Shown: piece after piece, positions 52,883 to 62,600 of the stretch | How the letters are laid out: every line of letters starts with the position of its first letter | Numbering within the stretch: position 1 is the stretch's first letter | Assembly: GCA_900498245.1 (NCBI GenBank) | Contig: LS998015.1 | Span: 919,224 to 983,223 of the forward strand | Direction of reading: 5' to 3' | Source of the DNA: Candidatus Zixiibacteriota bacterium | GTDB taxonomy: Bacteria; Zixibacteria; MSB-5A5; GN15; PGXB01 | Length of the DNA: 64,000 bases | Translations under genes and position numbers: made by a program | Notes under the pieces: model-generated | Told to the model about the DNA's origin: nothing | Database searches by the model: none | Seen by the model: the letters and a program-made list of their open reading frames with translations, nothing else

Positions 52883-53903
52883 GCAGTTTCTCCAAAAAAT
52901 TATGCGTTGCATCCTGGGCCAGTTGACCCAAAGAATAGGTGATACCCAACTTGAATATCGTTTCCGAATCGGTGCCGCGTCGATCGATCTCGACCGCTCC
53001 GAGGACTTTCCCCGTGGCGGCATCGAGGTATCGCCCGCCCAGTTCCACTTCCGGTGTGCCCGCTTCGGTTCCGCCCGAGGGCCGCAGTAGATCCACACTT
53101 CCGGTTATCACCCGCGCCACCCCGAATTTCTCATTCAATTTCAACAACAGAGATTTATCGATTTCCCCTCGCGGATACTCGCCGTTCTGGCGGAACAATT
53201 CTATGGCCGCTCCCGGCTCTAATGTCGCTATTCTATTTTCAATCAGGTCAGAGACCGCCATCATTGTGATGATGTCCCCGGCAAAATTATTATCCGACAA
53301 ATTATCGAACATGACCAGAGCATGGCGCTTACCGGTCTCATTTTCCTTTGTTCTGTTATCTCCCGTTTTAAGTGCGGGGACCAGGCCACTGAGTGCTTTT
53401 TCCACCAGGCGCTGAGCCAATTCCTCTATTGATGTCACCTCTCCCAGGCCGAGCATTTTCGTATAATCACGGCCGCTGGCGGCAACCGATACCGCCCAGA
53501 TAACCGCCATGTCGGACGGCCTGACCACCCGCATCGAAAGACCGGCTTCCGGCACTCCCCCGGGGGCGTAAACATTGATCGAACCCAGCATGATATATTC
53601 GACCCTCAGAGCGTTTGCCAATTTTAGCGCATCATCCTGCCCGATCGCGGCGGTGGAACGGATTCGGTATTTTCTCAATTCCAGACTCAGGCTGTCGGGA
53701 TCGGCCAAGCCGATATTTTTATTTTTCAGATTATCTGAAATCAACGGCGTGAATATATCCGTCGCCTCCGCCGTTCCGGTATAATTGGCCAACGGCAAGA
53801 GCGCCAGGCTGATCGGAACTCCCGCCGTATCGACAATCGATACTTCAGAGCGCTCTCCCCGACCGAGGGCCGGAATGGCCAGAGCCGTCATCATCAATGT
53901 CAC
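52866..53903 (-). CDS. CsgG-like secreted assembly protein 1
   Basis: About 345 residues if the GTG at 53903 is the start; no clear ribosome site decides it, and the frame is open further left. A hydrophobic leader (VTLMMTALAIPALG) is followed by two related alpha/beta halves, ALLPLANYTGTAEATDIFTP and ALVMFDNLSDNNFAGDI, each resembling the CsgG/TolB-N-like fold (VEYIMLGSINV, VARVITGSVDL). It overlaps the isomerase gene by 17 bp. A role in outer-membrane assembly or secretion of the cytochrome system is inferred. Confidence 0.75.
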   Translation of the reverse strand: MTLMMTALAIPALGRGERSEVSIVDTAGVPISLALLPLANYTGTAEATDIFTPLISDNLKNKNIGLADPDSLSLELRKYRIRSTAAIGQDDALKLANALRVEYIMLGSINVYAPGGVPEAGLSMRVVRPSDMAVIWAVSVAASGRDYTKMLGLGEVTSIEELAQRLVEKALSGLVPALKTGDNRTKENETGKRHALVMFDNLSDNNFAGDIITMMAVSDLIENRIATLEPGAAIELFRQNGEYPRGEIDKSLLLKLNEKFGVARVITGSVDLLRPSGGTEAGTPEVELGGRYLDAATGKVLGAVEIDRRGTDSETIFKLGITYSLGQLAQDATHNFLEKLHVFEK

Positions 53904-53944
53904 GAGTAAATATCTGATAGATCCGTCCTGTGTTATTCCTTGGC

Positions 53945-54514
53945 CTATTTGATTAATGTCTTCAATATGCCGTCCACACAGGCCCGAATTGCCTCGGTTT
54001 GCGTCTTTCCGCCGCCCCCGAAGATTGATGCCCAAAATCCTTTTTTACCCGATGAATACGTGGCCGACCAGATGGTACTTCCTTTTTCCGTCTCAATCAA
54101 CCGCACCACCATCGTCACGATATTGGTCGTGGAACTGCCGCTCCGCAGTTCCGATAGTTCCGTCACCGAGCCGACAAATATCCCCTGCACTTTAAGTTCT
54201 TTGCCGATATTGATTATCTGTTCCTGGGTTAAATCGCTGTACCTTCCGCCGGGCGTAAATTTATCGAGAGCCCGCGTCACTTCACCCGGTTCGACCATAT
54301 CGAACGATTCCGATGACAGGAGCCGCGAAAGAAAAATGCGGGTCGCCCGGGGGCCGGCGCCCTGATTATCCGATAAATTGTCGAAGGGGACTACGGCTAC
54401 CCGCTCCAGAAACTGATAATTATAGTCGCGATTCAAAAAGACCGTCGGCCCCATCCCGCAACCGCTTATTCCCAGTGCCGTCAAAATTAAAAGTGAAACT
54501 AATATTATTCTCAT
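53945..54514 (-). CDS. CsgG/GNA1162-like lipoprotein 2
   Basis: 189 residues with lipobox LGISGCGMG. The mature part is a CsgG-like domain: RVAVVPFDNLSDNQGAGPRA, VEPGEVTRAL and VQGIFVGSVTELSELRSG. It resembles the halves of the next gene (shared PFDNLSDN/MFDNLSDN), so the two are paralogues. Probably attached to the inner face of the outer membrane. Confidence 0.82.
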   Translation of the reverse strand: MRIILVSLLILTALGISGCGMGPTVFLNRDYNYQFLERVAVVPFDNLSDNQGAGPRATRIFLSRLLSSESFDMVEPGEVTRALDKFTPGGRYSDLTQEQIINIGKELKVQGIFVGSVTELSELRSGSSTTNIVTMVVRLIETEKGSTIWSATYSSGKKGFWASIFGGGGKTQTEAIRACVDGILKTLIK

Positions 54515-54535
54515 TTTATCGGATCCTTAATCAAT

Positions 54536-56680
54536 TTAAAAGCCGGTGTTCAAACCTGCCTGGACAAAATCTATATTTTCTCCGCTGATCGATGTATTAC
54601 TGCTGTTGGAATAATTGGCGAATAAGAGCGTCCGCGAACTGATTCTCATATTTATCTGCGCGCCCATTCTCTCGAAACGGACACCGTTCCGGTTGTCATT
54701 CGACGAATAACTTCCGCCCAGCGAAACCTTGTCGCTCAAATTCCAGCTTATACTGTAATCCTGTGACAGGAACACGTTGCGCACCTCATAATTGGCCGCC
54801 ACCGCCCCGGTCATATAAATCTTCTCCGTCAATCGGTAGTTAAGGCCGAATCGATACTGCCGCCGGATACTCAAATTCCTCTTGGCCGGAGAAGAAATCG
54901 ATTGATACAGGAAATTGAAACTGGCGTCCAGCGGCCGAAAAACCGTGCCCCCCGCCGCCAGATGATAGGTCCAGATATCGAACCGGTTCTGAACATCGAA
55001 TAAATTATTGCGGCTGAAACCGGCATCCCCGGAAACCGTCAGCGCCTCCAGCAAATTGGCCCTGGTAAGAAAGAAAAGATTATTGGTCTCCTGGGTTTTC
55101 ACCCGGCTAATATAAGTGGCTCTCGTCAGGGCGACAAATGAAAATTCCAGGGCCTCGACCGGCAGATACTTGAAATTATAGGTCAGATCGGTGTTGGCAT
55201 TTCTCGTGTCAGTCGCTTTGAACGATTCTATCCCGCCCTGATAGCGGACATCATGAGTCATCCGGCGGTTCTGTTTATAGTGCATCCCCAGGGTGTAAAA
55301 TAATTGATTGCGGCTGTCAGCAAATTCCCCCTTCGGCTCATACTGGAAAGAAACTTCCCCCGTCGAAACCAATGATTTTGACCATTGATAATTCCCGCTC
55401 AGATCGGCCAGATGTGATGTCTGTCGTAGCGTTTCCCGGGAGGAGTCGGAAAAGAGGTCCCAGCTTTCGATTTCTGTCAACAATGCCGAAGGAACATCGT
55501 TGGCCCCGTAATTGACAACCTTAATATAGCGCGCCTTCTGGGCGGGGAAGGTTATCTCATAACGGCTGAAACTGGTGCTGAAATGGGAAACCACCGTCCC
55601 GCTAATTTGGCTCCAAACCAGATTGTCGTTGGAAGTATAGACATCCCAACTCACCCCCGATCCCGACGGGCGGTCGGTGTATATATAAATAGCGCTGATT
55701 TCCGTGGGAATGCCGAAATCAATGCCGATATTACGGTCCACCAGGGCCCGGCCGATATCGATTACCGGGCTCACCGGAACCGTCGCATTGCCGTCGGAGA
55801 GCATCCCCAGCGTATCGAGTTGTCCCAGTTGCGGGGTCGGATCATACGCATACATGGCGCTCAGGAAGGGGATAGGGCGAAGCACCGCCGCGGTCGGCGG
55901 GCGGCTCGTCTCCTGCGACTGATATATGAAACTGTAGAGCGAACTGAGATGAAATTTCGGCCCCACTGAAAATGTCGCCTGGTTCCAGCGGAACTGGTGC
56001 TGCCAGTTGGTGATATTCAGGCCGGTGATGAGATTTTTGGTTCGCCCCCGGCTGATGCTGTAATAAAAATTCTGATTTTTTACATTGTAATTGGCAACCC
56101 CCTGCCACAGCCGGTCCCGGGTATTTCGCGCGTTGGAGAGTGACCCCCCCTCGGCCAGGGTGTCAATCAGGGTTTGATTGAATTCATTGTAGGAATGATT
56201 CCATTCATAGCGGAATTTCAAAATTGGATAGTTCACGGCCCGGGTGGCGAATGACACCGACGAATTATTACGGATCAGATTCGTCGTGGAATCGTTGCTG
56301 GTCATTTTGTTATGCATGATGCTGCCGGTGATGTTGAACAGCGGATGGTTCCAGAAGAGTTCTCCTTCGGGCTGAAATTCCCGGCGCCAGGAATTGGCCC
56401 CCTGCGATTCATCGATCCCCAGATCGTAATAATGAAGAGTACTGCGGCCGCCCAGATACGATATAAGATTCTTGGTCCAGTTGACCGTGTAATCCTGCCC
56501 CAGCGATTTGGTCCGCCCGCCGGAGATGTCCGACTGGATTCCGGAGACCTGAGCGTTGCCGTGCAGGTTGTCAAATAAAAAGGCTCGAGTCGGAACTGAC
56601 ATCAAAAGAGTCGCAAGGCTCCCTAAAACCACAATTCCGAATCGGGTCTTCTTTATATATTTCAATTCAAATCCGCGCAT
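54536..56680 (-). CDS. outer-membrane beta-barrel with discoidin-like insert
   Basis: 714 residues, signal peptide, many amphipathic strands with aromatic girdles, and a C-terminal Phe (GLNTGF), all typical of an outer-membrane barrel. A discoidin/F5-8C-like insert lies around residues 310-410 (ISAIYIYTDRPSGSGVSWDV, ARYIKVVNYGANDVPS). Its position among cytochromes makes it a candidate porin sheath of a porin-cytochrome conduit. Sequence similarity to MtrB or known Omb porins was not seen. The remainder gives no enzyme motif. Confidence 0.8.
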   Translation of the reverse strand: MRGFELKYIKKTRFGIVVLGSLATLLMSVPTRAFLFDNLHGNAQVSGIQSDISGGRTKSLGQDYTVNWTKNLISYLGGRSTLHYYDLGIDESQGANSWRREFQPEGELFWNHPLFNITGSIMHNKMTSNDSTTNLIRNNSSVSFATRAVNYPILKFRYEWNHSYNEFNQTLIDTLAEGGSLSNARNTRDRLWQGVANYNVKNQNFYYSISRGRTKNLITGLNITNWQHQFRWNQATFSVGPKFHLSSLYSFIYQSQETSRPPTAAVLRPIPFLSAMYAYDPTPQLGQLDTLGMLSDGNATVPVSPVIDIGRALVDRNIGIDFGIPTEISAIYIYTDRPSGSGVSWDVYTSNDNLVWSQISGTVVSHFSTSFSRYEITFPAQKARYIKVVNYGANDVPSALLTEIESWDLFSDSSRETLRQTSHLADLSGNYQWSKSLVSTGEVSFQYEPKGEFADSRNQLFYTLGMHYKQNRRMTHDVRYQGGIESFKATDTRNANTDLTYNFKYLPVEALEFSFVALTRATYISRVKTQETNNLFFLTRANLLEALTVSGDAGFSRNNLFDVQNRFDIWTYHLAAGGTVFRPLDASFNFLYQSISSPAKRNLSIRRQYRFGLNYRLTEKIYMTGAVAANYEVRNVFLSQDYSISWNLSDKVSLGGSYSSNDNRNGVRFERMGAQINMRISSRTLLFANYSNSSNTSISGENIDFVQAGLNTGF

Positions 56681-56765
56681 TTTTCGTTCGTTATCGGGGA
56701 ATATATCCGGCTTTTCTCAGAGCGCCAACAACTTCCTTCAAATAAAATTTATTCTTCTAATAGAA

Positions 56766-56788
56766 CGCCCGGGTTCATCACCCGGGCG
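56766..56788. other. hairpin between OmcS-like gene and barrel gene
   Basis: CGCCCGGGT and ACCCGGGCG form a perfect 9-bp stem around TCATC. On the minus strand it is followed by the weak tract TTCTATTAG, so it may be a partial terminator or a 3' stabiliser that lets the cytochrome be made in excess over the downstream genes. Confidence 0.6.
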
Positions 56789-56866
56789 CTCCAAATTATC
56801 AACTCACATTTGCAGTTTATGCGCCGTCTTCAGTCCGGCGTCCATTAAACTTCAGAACAATATACC

Positions 56867-57919
56867 TTACGGCAACAGGAGGTCGTTGACATCCTTGTTG
56901 TGGCACTTGTTGCAAAGCGAGCGCTGATCCGCGAGCGGATTCGGATACGGATTCGGAATCGCATACGTACCGGACCTCACACCCTCTTCGGACCAGACAC
57001 TGATCGTGAAATCCCAGCGACCGGCATCGGGAGATGACGTCGCGTGGGCACGATGGCAGGTCAGGCACATTACCTGGCTCGACGCCGTCGGGCCGGTGGT
57101 GGAAGTCGTGGTCATGGCCGCATCTTCGAACGGAACCAGTTCCAGGAAAGAAGTCGCCTGGACCGCGCCATTCTGGTCGCCGGTGCCGTTGTAGCGGTTG
57201 TAAATGCCGGCGATAGTGCCGCCAAGGGCCCGTCCCGAAGGATGGATCAACTTGGTGTTGTTGTTGTGGAAATCGCCGTGACAGTTGCCGCACCAGGCGC
57301 TCATGCCGCTGTGATAGGCGGTATGAATGGTGTTGCTGACAGTGTCATTATACGAAACGCCTTCCGCTATGGGAGCGGCATTCGTAAAGGTGAACAAGCC
57401 GTCCTGGATGGCGCCGATACCGTACAGCATCCGGAAATTCATGTTACCGTGCGGATCGTGGCAGCTGGAGCAGCCCAGGCTGGCTGACGGAAAGGCTCCG
57501 GCGCCGCCACCGGGGGCGCTCAAAACGGCTCCGTCGGCGGCAAGGGCGTAACCGGGGGCCACAATGCTGTGACCGGCGGCGTAACCCGGATAACTGCCGC
57601 TACGACCTTCGTTCAGGTTGGTCGCGGTCAGGAAGATGAAACTTCCGGCGGCCGTCTGAGCCGGCGGATTCAGCGGGGTACCGGTGAACTCATTGCCGTG
57701 GGTAACAGCATGGCAGGAGAGACAGACGTCGCTCGGGGTCGCATCTTTCAGCAACCACGGATTGCCATTGGGGCTGTTGGGATCCACAAGCGCATTGTTC
57801 TGGCTGTTATGCATGGTATGACAACCAGCACAACGGGCAACACCCTCGTCATGGAATGCGTAGGCGGTGCCACCAAGAACAAAGAGAACTCCGGCTGCAA
57901 GCAGAAGGAGCTTACGCAT
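56867..57919 (-). CDS. OmcS-like hexaheme cytochrome (nanowire subunit homologue)
   Basis: 350 residues from the ATG at 57919, with GGAGGT 7 bp upstream. The predicted mature start FHDEGVARCAGCHTMHNSQ matches the start of Geobacter OmcS as I recall it. Six hemes lie at Cys30-His34, 66-70, 150-154, 210-214, 285-289 and 336-340, the same number and uneven spacing as OmcS. Shared blocks include CSSCHDPHG, GMSxWCxNCH, HPxG...GxTIAGxYNxY, PFE, CLxCHRAHA and LCNKCHxKD. OmcS polymerises into extracellular filaments. The NHL gene upstream overlaps it by 8 bp. Confidence 0.9.
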   Translation of the reverse strand: MRKLLLLAAGVLFVLGGTAYAFHDEGVARCAGCHTMHNSQNNALVDPNSPNGNPWLLKDATPSDVCLSCHAVTHGNEFTGTPLNPPAQTAAGSFIFLTATNLNEGRSGSYPGYAAGHSIVAPGYALAADGAVLSAPGGGAGAFPSASLGCSSCHDPHGNMNFRMLYGIGAIQDGLFTFTNAAPIAEGVSYNDTVSNTIHTAYHSGMSAWCGNCHGDFHNNNTKLIHPSGRALGGTIAGIYNRYNGTGDQNGAVQATSFLELVPFEDAAMTTTSTTGPTASSQVMCLTCHRAHATSSPDAGRWDFTISVWSEEGVRSGTYAIPNPYPNPLADQRSLCNKCHNKDVNDLLLP

Positions 57920-59009
57920 GAAAAATACCTCCAAAGTGTTGATTGATGTTAAATATCGTCGGGTGTTGTACCCGCGATGCTTTATCGAGTATCTGACCGG
58001 TTTGGTTGCCCGAACCGTTCAGTGACTTCTCATTTTCTTTGGCGCCATTCGGCCGTTTTTCCTTTATTTTTCCCGGCAGACGGCAAACCTGAATCTTGTT
58101 GTTGAATATCTGGCCGATATAAATCAGCCCGCTGGCATCAACCGCCAGCCAGTTGGGATGATAAAACCACCCCGGGCTGATCCCTTTACCGCCGAATTCC
58201 CCGATAAATTTCCCCTCCGGGCTGTAGCAGGAAACATCGTAGCGATGCTTGTCGAGAACCAGAATCGTGCCGTCGGCCATCACCGCCGCCGCTACCGGGA
58301 AATTCAACTCTCCCGCCTTCGTTCCGAAAAAGCCGATTTCGCGGATTTTCTTCCCGCTCAAATCAAGACTATAAACCGAACCGATCGAACTTACCGGAAG
58401 ATATATAGTGTCCGACGCTATCGTCATCACCCCGTAAGAAACATCCCGTAGCAGATTTCCGCTCAGGTCGGCGGTAGGGGAGAACTCAAAATCGATATTG
58501 CCGGATTGGTCAAACCGGACAATCCGCCGGCCGGTGCCGTCAGTGGCATAGAGACGATCCGAGGAATCGAAGGCAATCGAGCCGAAATTGCAGGCCGAAA
58601 CCATGGAGTCGGAGACGAATTTACGCAGGAAACGGCCGTTATAATCATATTCGATTATCCCTTCGCCCGGGCGCGTCGCTCCCAAAACAAATATATGCCC
58701 CTTGGAATCAACCGCCACGTCAATCGGCGCCCCGCACTGCTCCGATGTCGCAAACTCGAATTTATACATCCCCTGCTGATCCAGAATCAAAATCCGATCG
58801 TTACCGGCGTCGGCGATATAAACTTCATCCGCTTTATTATCTGTCAGAATCCGGGCCGGGCGCAGGAAGTGATTCATTGCCCCCGGAAGTTTCAATTCGC
58901 GGACAAAATCGGACGGAACAGAAATAATTTCCTGCGCTTGAACCGCCGGCGCCAGGGAAGCGCTCATTAGCAGCAGGGCAAAAATAAGGGATATAATTGC
59001 GGGTCGCAC
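57912..59009 (-). CDS. secreted NHL-repeat beta-propeller protein
   Basis: 365 residues from GTG at 59009 (AAGGAAA 12 bp upstream); starts further left would run through the CRP-type sites. A signal peptide (IISLIFALLLMSASLAPAVQ) precedes about six NHL repeats, for example PARILTDNKADEVYIADAGN, PIDVAVDSKGHIFVLGA and PNWLAVDASGLIYIGQIFNN. A charged, unstructured tail of about 45 residues follows. NHL proteins often accompany multiheme cytochromes in extracellular electron transfer loci. Its last codons overlap the OmcS-like gene start. Confidence 0.85.
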   Translation of the reverse strand: MRPAIISLIFALLLMSASLAPAVQAQEIISVPSDFVRELKLPGAMNHFLRPARILTDNKADEVYIADAGNDRILILDQQGMYKFEFATSEQCGAPIDVAVDSKGHIFVLGATRPGEGIIEYDYNGRFLRKFVSDSMVSACNFGSIAFDSSDRLYATDGTGRRIVRFDQSGNIDFEFSPTADLSGNLLRDVSYGVMTIASDTIYLPVSSIGSVYSLDLSGKKIREIGFFGTKAGELNFPVAAAVMADGTILVLDKHRYDVSCYSPEGKFIGEFGGKGISPGWFYHPNWLAVDASGLIYIGQIFNNKIQVCRLPGKIKEKRPNGAKENEKSLNGSGNQTGQILDKASRVQHPTIFNINQHFGGIFHA

Positions 59010-59083
59010 GACGGGAAAGTTTCCTTGCGGTCTGATATCCGCTATGAATAACCGCAAAGCTTGGCAAACTTTGAAATTCAACC

Positions 59084-59177
59084 TGTGAATAAATTCACAA
59101 GAAACGATATTATAAAACACGCCGAGAATCATTTCACAAATGTCCCTGAATTCATAGTTCCTGTGAACATTTTCACA
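59084..59177 (-). promoter_or_regulatory. three CRP/FNR-type operator sites, 39-bp period
   Basis: Two perfect TGTGA-N6-TCACA palindromes stand at 59084-59099 and 59162-59177. Exactly midway, at 59123-59138, CGAGA-N6-TCACA keeps one full half-site. All three centres are 39 bp apart. They lie 75-168 bp upstream of the NHL/OmcS-like operon and match the consensus of the CRP/FNR family. No CRP gene is in the window. Confidence 0.8.
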
Positions 59178-59638
59178 AATCGGCATATAGAAATCGAACC
59201 TTTCCCCGTCAGTCGATCTTCCTTAATCAGCGATAAATCCGTTTTCGATCACCTATTAGTGCAAGTAATAAAGGACAGTAAAGACAATTTCTCTCATATT
59301 TTGCCCAAAAAATAACAGAAAACGAGATAAAGTCAAGCAAAATTATCCTATATTTTTGAATAATTTCTGACCAATTTTATCTTTTTTATCTTCGATATTC
59401 CGCTTTCCCGCAATAACTTGAAATTACATAAAAGTATATTATTACTCCTCTTTCATAGTTACAGAGAATCAAATAATAAGTATCGGACAATCAAGTGAGT
59501 TGGGGCCCCGTCCGCCCAAGGCAACTATCTCTGAGATATTGACTTATGAGATTTACCAATCCATCATCGGGTTTGTAGCCGTGGCAGGAAAATTGGCGGG
59601 CGAGGACAGAATATCCCCAATTTCGGGGATTAAAGAAA
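59178..59638. other. intergenic region without recognisable gene
   Basis: This AT-rich stretch between the operon control region and the tricorn terminator holds no convincing gene. The only structure seen is a small hairpin TCCCC-AATTTC-GGGGA near 59613-59630 and short poly-T/A tracts. Confidence 0.6.
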
Positions 59639-59661
59639 ACGGCCCGCGCATCGCGGGCCGT
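59639..59661 (-). terminator. terminator of the tricorn-like protease gene
   Basis: ACGGCCCGCG and CGCGGGCCGT form a perfect 10-bp stem with CAT loop; on the minus strand it is followed by a TTTCTTTA tract. It lies 34 bp after the gene's stop. Confidence 0.9.
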
Positions 59662-59695
59662 CGTGTCAAGACTCTATTTTGAAAGAAACTTGCCC

Positions 59696-62600
59696 TTATC
59701 TTGGAGTCGGCGGTGCCGGACGTGGCGGCAATTTCTTGGGATGTTCCGTAATTTCTTTCAAGAGATAAGCGATTGCCTGTTCCAGTTGATCATCGTGCCC
59801 CGCAAGAACCCTCACCGGCAGGTTATCCGCCTCAATATCAGGAACCACGCCGACATTCTCAATGGCCCAATTCCCCTTCAAGTCGTAAAATGTTCCCTGG
59901 GGAATGGTGACATACCCGCCATCCAGAAGCGGGGGAAAGCCGCCAATCCCGACCACTCCGCCCCAGGTCCTTTTGCCCATTAAGGGACCCAGTTTGTATT
60001 CGCGGAAGAAATAGGGGAAAATGTCGCCATCGGAACAGGAGTATTGATTCATCAACGTCAGCATATAGGCATTAAGTCCCTCCGGCTCGGGCTCCCCTTC
60101 GCGCCCAACCCCCATAGCCATCACCTGTTCCCGCAGTCTCTGCAGAATCAGGTGAGAAACAAAGCCGCCGCCGTTATAACGGTCATCGAGGATCAGCCCC
60201 TCCTTTAGCTCCTGATTGTAGAACATTTTCATGAAACGGATCAGGCCGAAACCTTCCATATCCGGAATATGGATATAGCCGATCTTCCCGCCCGAAGCGG
60301 AATCGACAATATGTCGTCTTTCAACCACCCAGTTGTAATATCGCAATAATTCCTCGGAGTCAATCGGCCGGATGGTTACATCACGGGCGCCGTCATTCGA
60401 CGGCCTGTTGTTGACCGTGAGAGTTACCGTTTCACCGACCGTATTGCCTGTCAGGGAATAGGGATCGATCGCGGCGGTCACATCATGGCCGTTTATCGCC
60501 AGAAGATAATCTCCATCCTTGACATCGACTCCCGGCTCCTGAAGCGGGGAACGCAAACCCTCGTCCCAGTTTTCCCCTTTGAGAATCCGGGCAATTTTAA
60601 TCCGATTGGCGGCTTGATCGACCGCAAAATCGCAGCCGAAAAGCCCGGTCTTGCTCGGCGGAATCCGCTCCATCTCACCCCCGCCGGTATAGGTATGGGA
60701 ACAGCAGAGCGAGCCGATCATTTCCCCCAGAATGTACGTGAAATCATAGCGGTTGATGACATATGGTACCAAGGGCTCGAAACGGTCGTGGATTTTCTTC
60801 CAGTCCACCCCGTGCATGTTGGCGTCGTAGAAGTAATCCCGCATCATTCGCCAGGCTTCGTTATACATCTGCCGGTATTCCTGCGGGTGATCGACCACCA
60901 TTTCCATCCGGGACACATTCACCCGGGCGTCCTCGAAATCGGCCTTTTTCCCGCCGGTCCCGCAGATATAATATTCATTCCCCTTCCTGATTATCATTTT
61001 CTCGTTGTTGGCCGCGATTGAATAATTATCCGCGCCCGGAGCGAAATCGTTATCCTTCTTGTCGGCGAGAATATATTTATGCAGAACCTGTTCGCCGCCG
61101 CCGACATTCCCCTCTAAACCTCTCATCGGGACCGAGATATAAAATACCGCCCCCGGTATCGCAGACAGGCCATAATAGTTCCCGGGCGGAAGATCGAAGG
61201 CCACCTGACGATCATAAATTCCGTCATAGTCGATTTTAACTTCGGTCGCCTTTTTCTCTTTTTCTCCTTTACCCTCTTCTTTTTTGGGGGCCCCTTTGTC
61301 CTCCTTTTTCTGATCAGGCGCCTCAGTTACGGTCACCTCATCGCTCTTGGGCGCGAATGGCGATTTCTCCGTCGCCGAGAGAAGCAGAAGATAAAGATTG
61401 GTGATAGAACTGTTTACCGCCATGAATTCATAGTCGCTCAATATCGGATTGAAATTCCGATCCGAAAGAAAATAAAGATATTTCCCCTCCGGATCGAAGG
61501 CCGGGGAATAATCGTTCGTGCTGGCCGGCGTGACCTGATGGATACTGCCGTCACTCAAGGAATAAATATAAATGGCCGCGATATCATTGTCGGCCGATTT
61601 ACCATACGCGATAAATTTGCTGTCCGGCGACCAGGTATAGGCCCGGATCTGGCTCTTTTTACTCTTTTCGATTTTGGTGACTTTTTTCGCCGCCACATCA
61701 ATATAGTACAGGTTCCATTCCTTATCGGCGAACGCCAGTTTCTTGCTGTCCGGCGACCAGAGCGGATTGTACCGGCGGCAATGACCGTCGGTGGTCAGGC
61801 GCACCCGCTCCTTGCCATCCTGAGACACCAGATAAATCTCATCTTCGCCGGTGGTGTCGGAAATATAGACAATCCACTTTCCGTCCGGCGACCAGCTCCC
61901 GGCAACTTCTTTGGCTCCCGAGGTGTTGGTCAGGTCCCGGGTGTTTCCTTCCTTGGCCGGTACCGTGAAAATATCGCCCCGTCCCGAGAAAACCGCCCGC
62001 TTGCCGTCGGGAGCGATATCGAAATCATAAATCCTTTCGTACGCCTTCTCGATTTCCGGCCGGACCGTATGTTTATCCGTGATAATATCAATCGCTACCT
62101 TGTGGGCCTGCTCCGAGGGAAGATTCAGAAGGTACAAATATCCGCCGTTTTCGAAAGCGATCGCGTCCGGCCCCAGACTCGGCCAGCGGACATCGAATTC
62201 GTCGAATTTCGTCACCTGCCTCGTTTCCTTGGTCTTGGTGTCGTAGCACCAGATATTGAGCGTCCCGGCGCTGTCGGGATTGGACGTCCGGTCCGAATTG
62301 AAATATATTTTGTCCCCATACCACATCGGCACATTGTCAGTGCCGCTCCAATCGGTGATTTTCTGCGCGTCGTTAGTCTGCAGATCATAGATCCAGACAT
62401 CCTGCGCCATTCCGCCGCGGTACCGTTTCCAGGTCCGGAAATCGCGGAAGATCGGGCAATAGGCCACTTTTTTCCCGTCGGGAGAGAAACTGGTGAATCC
62501 GGCCGACGGCATCGGCATCGGGACCGACATCCCCCCTTTGGGATCGACCAGATAGACGCGCCCTTCCCACCAGCTCATCGCGTCTTTGCGGGAACGATAC

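Noticed and set aside
52883..53098. Upstream extension of the SurA-like isomerase
   Set aside because: That part is in another frame of the CsgG-like gene; the ATG at 52882 has GGAG upstream and begins a signal peptide.
59010..59186. Longer N-terminus of the NHL protein
   Set aside because: It would run through a perfect CRP-type palindrome and precede an internal signal peptide; GTG at 59009 gives a normal secreted protein.
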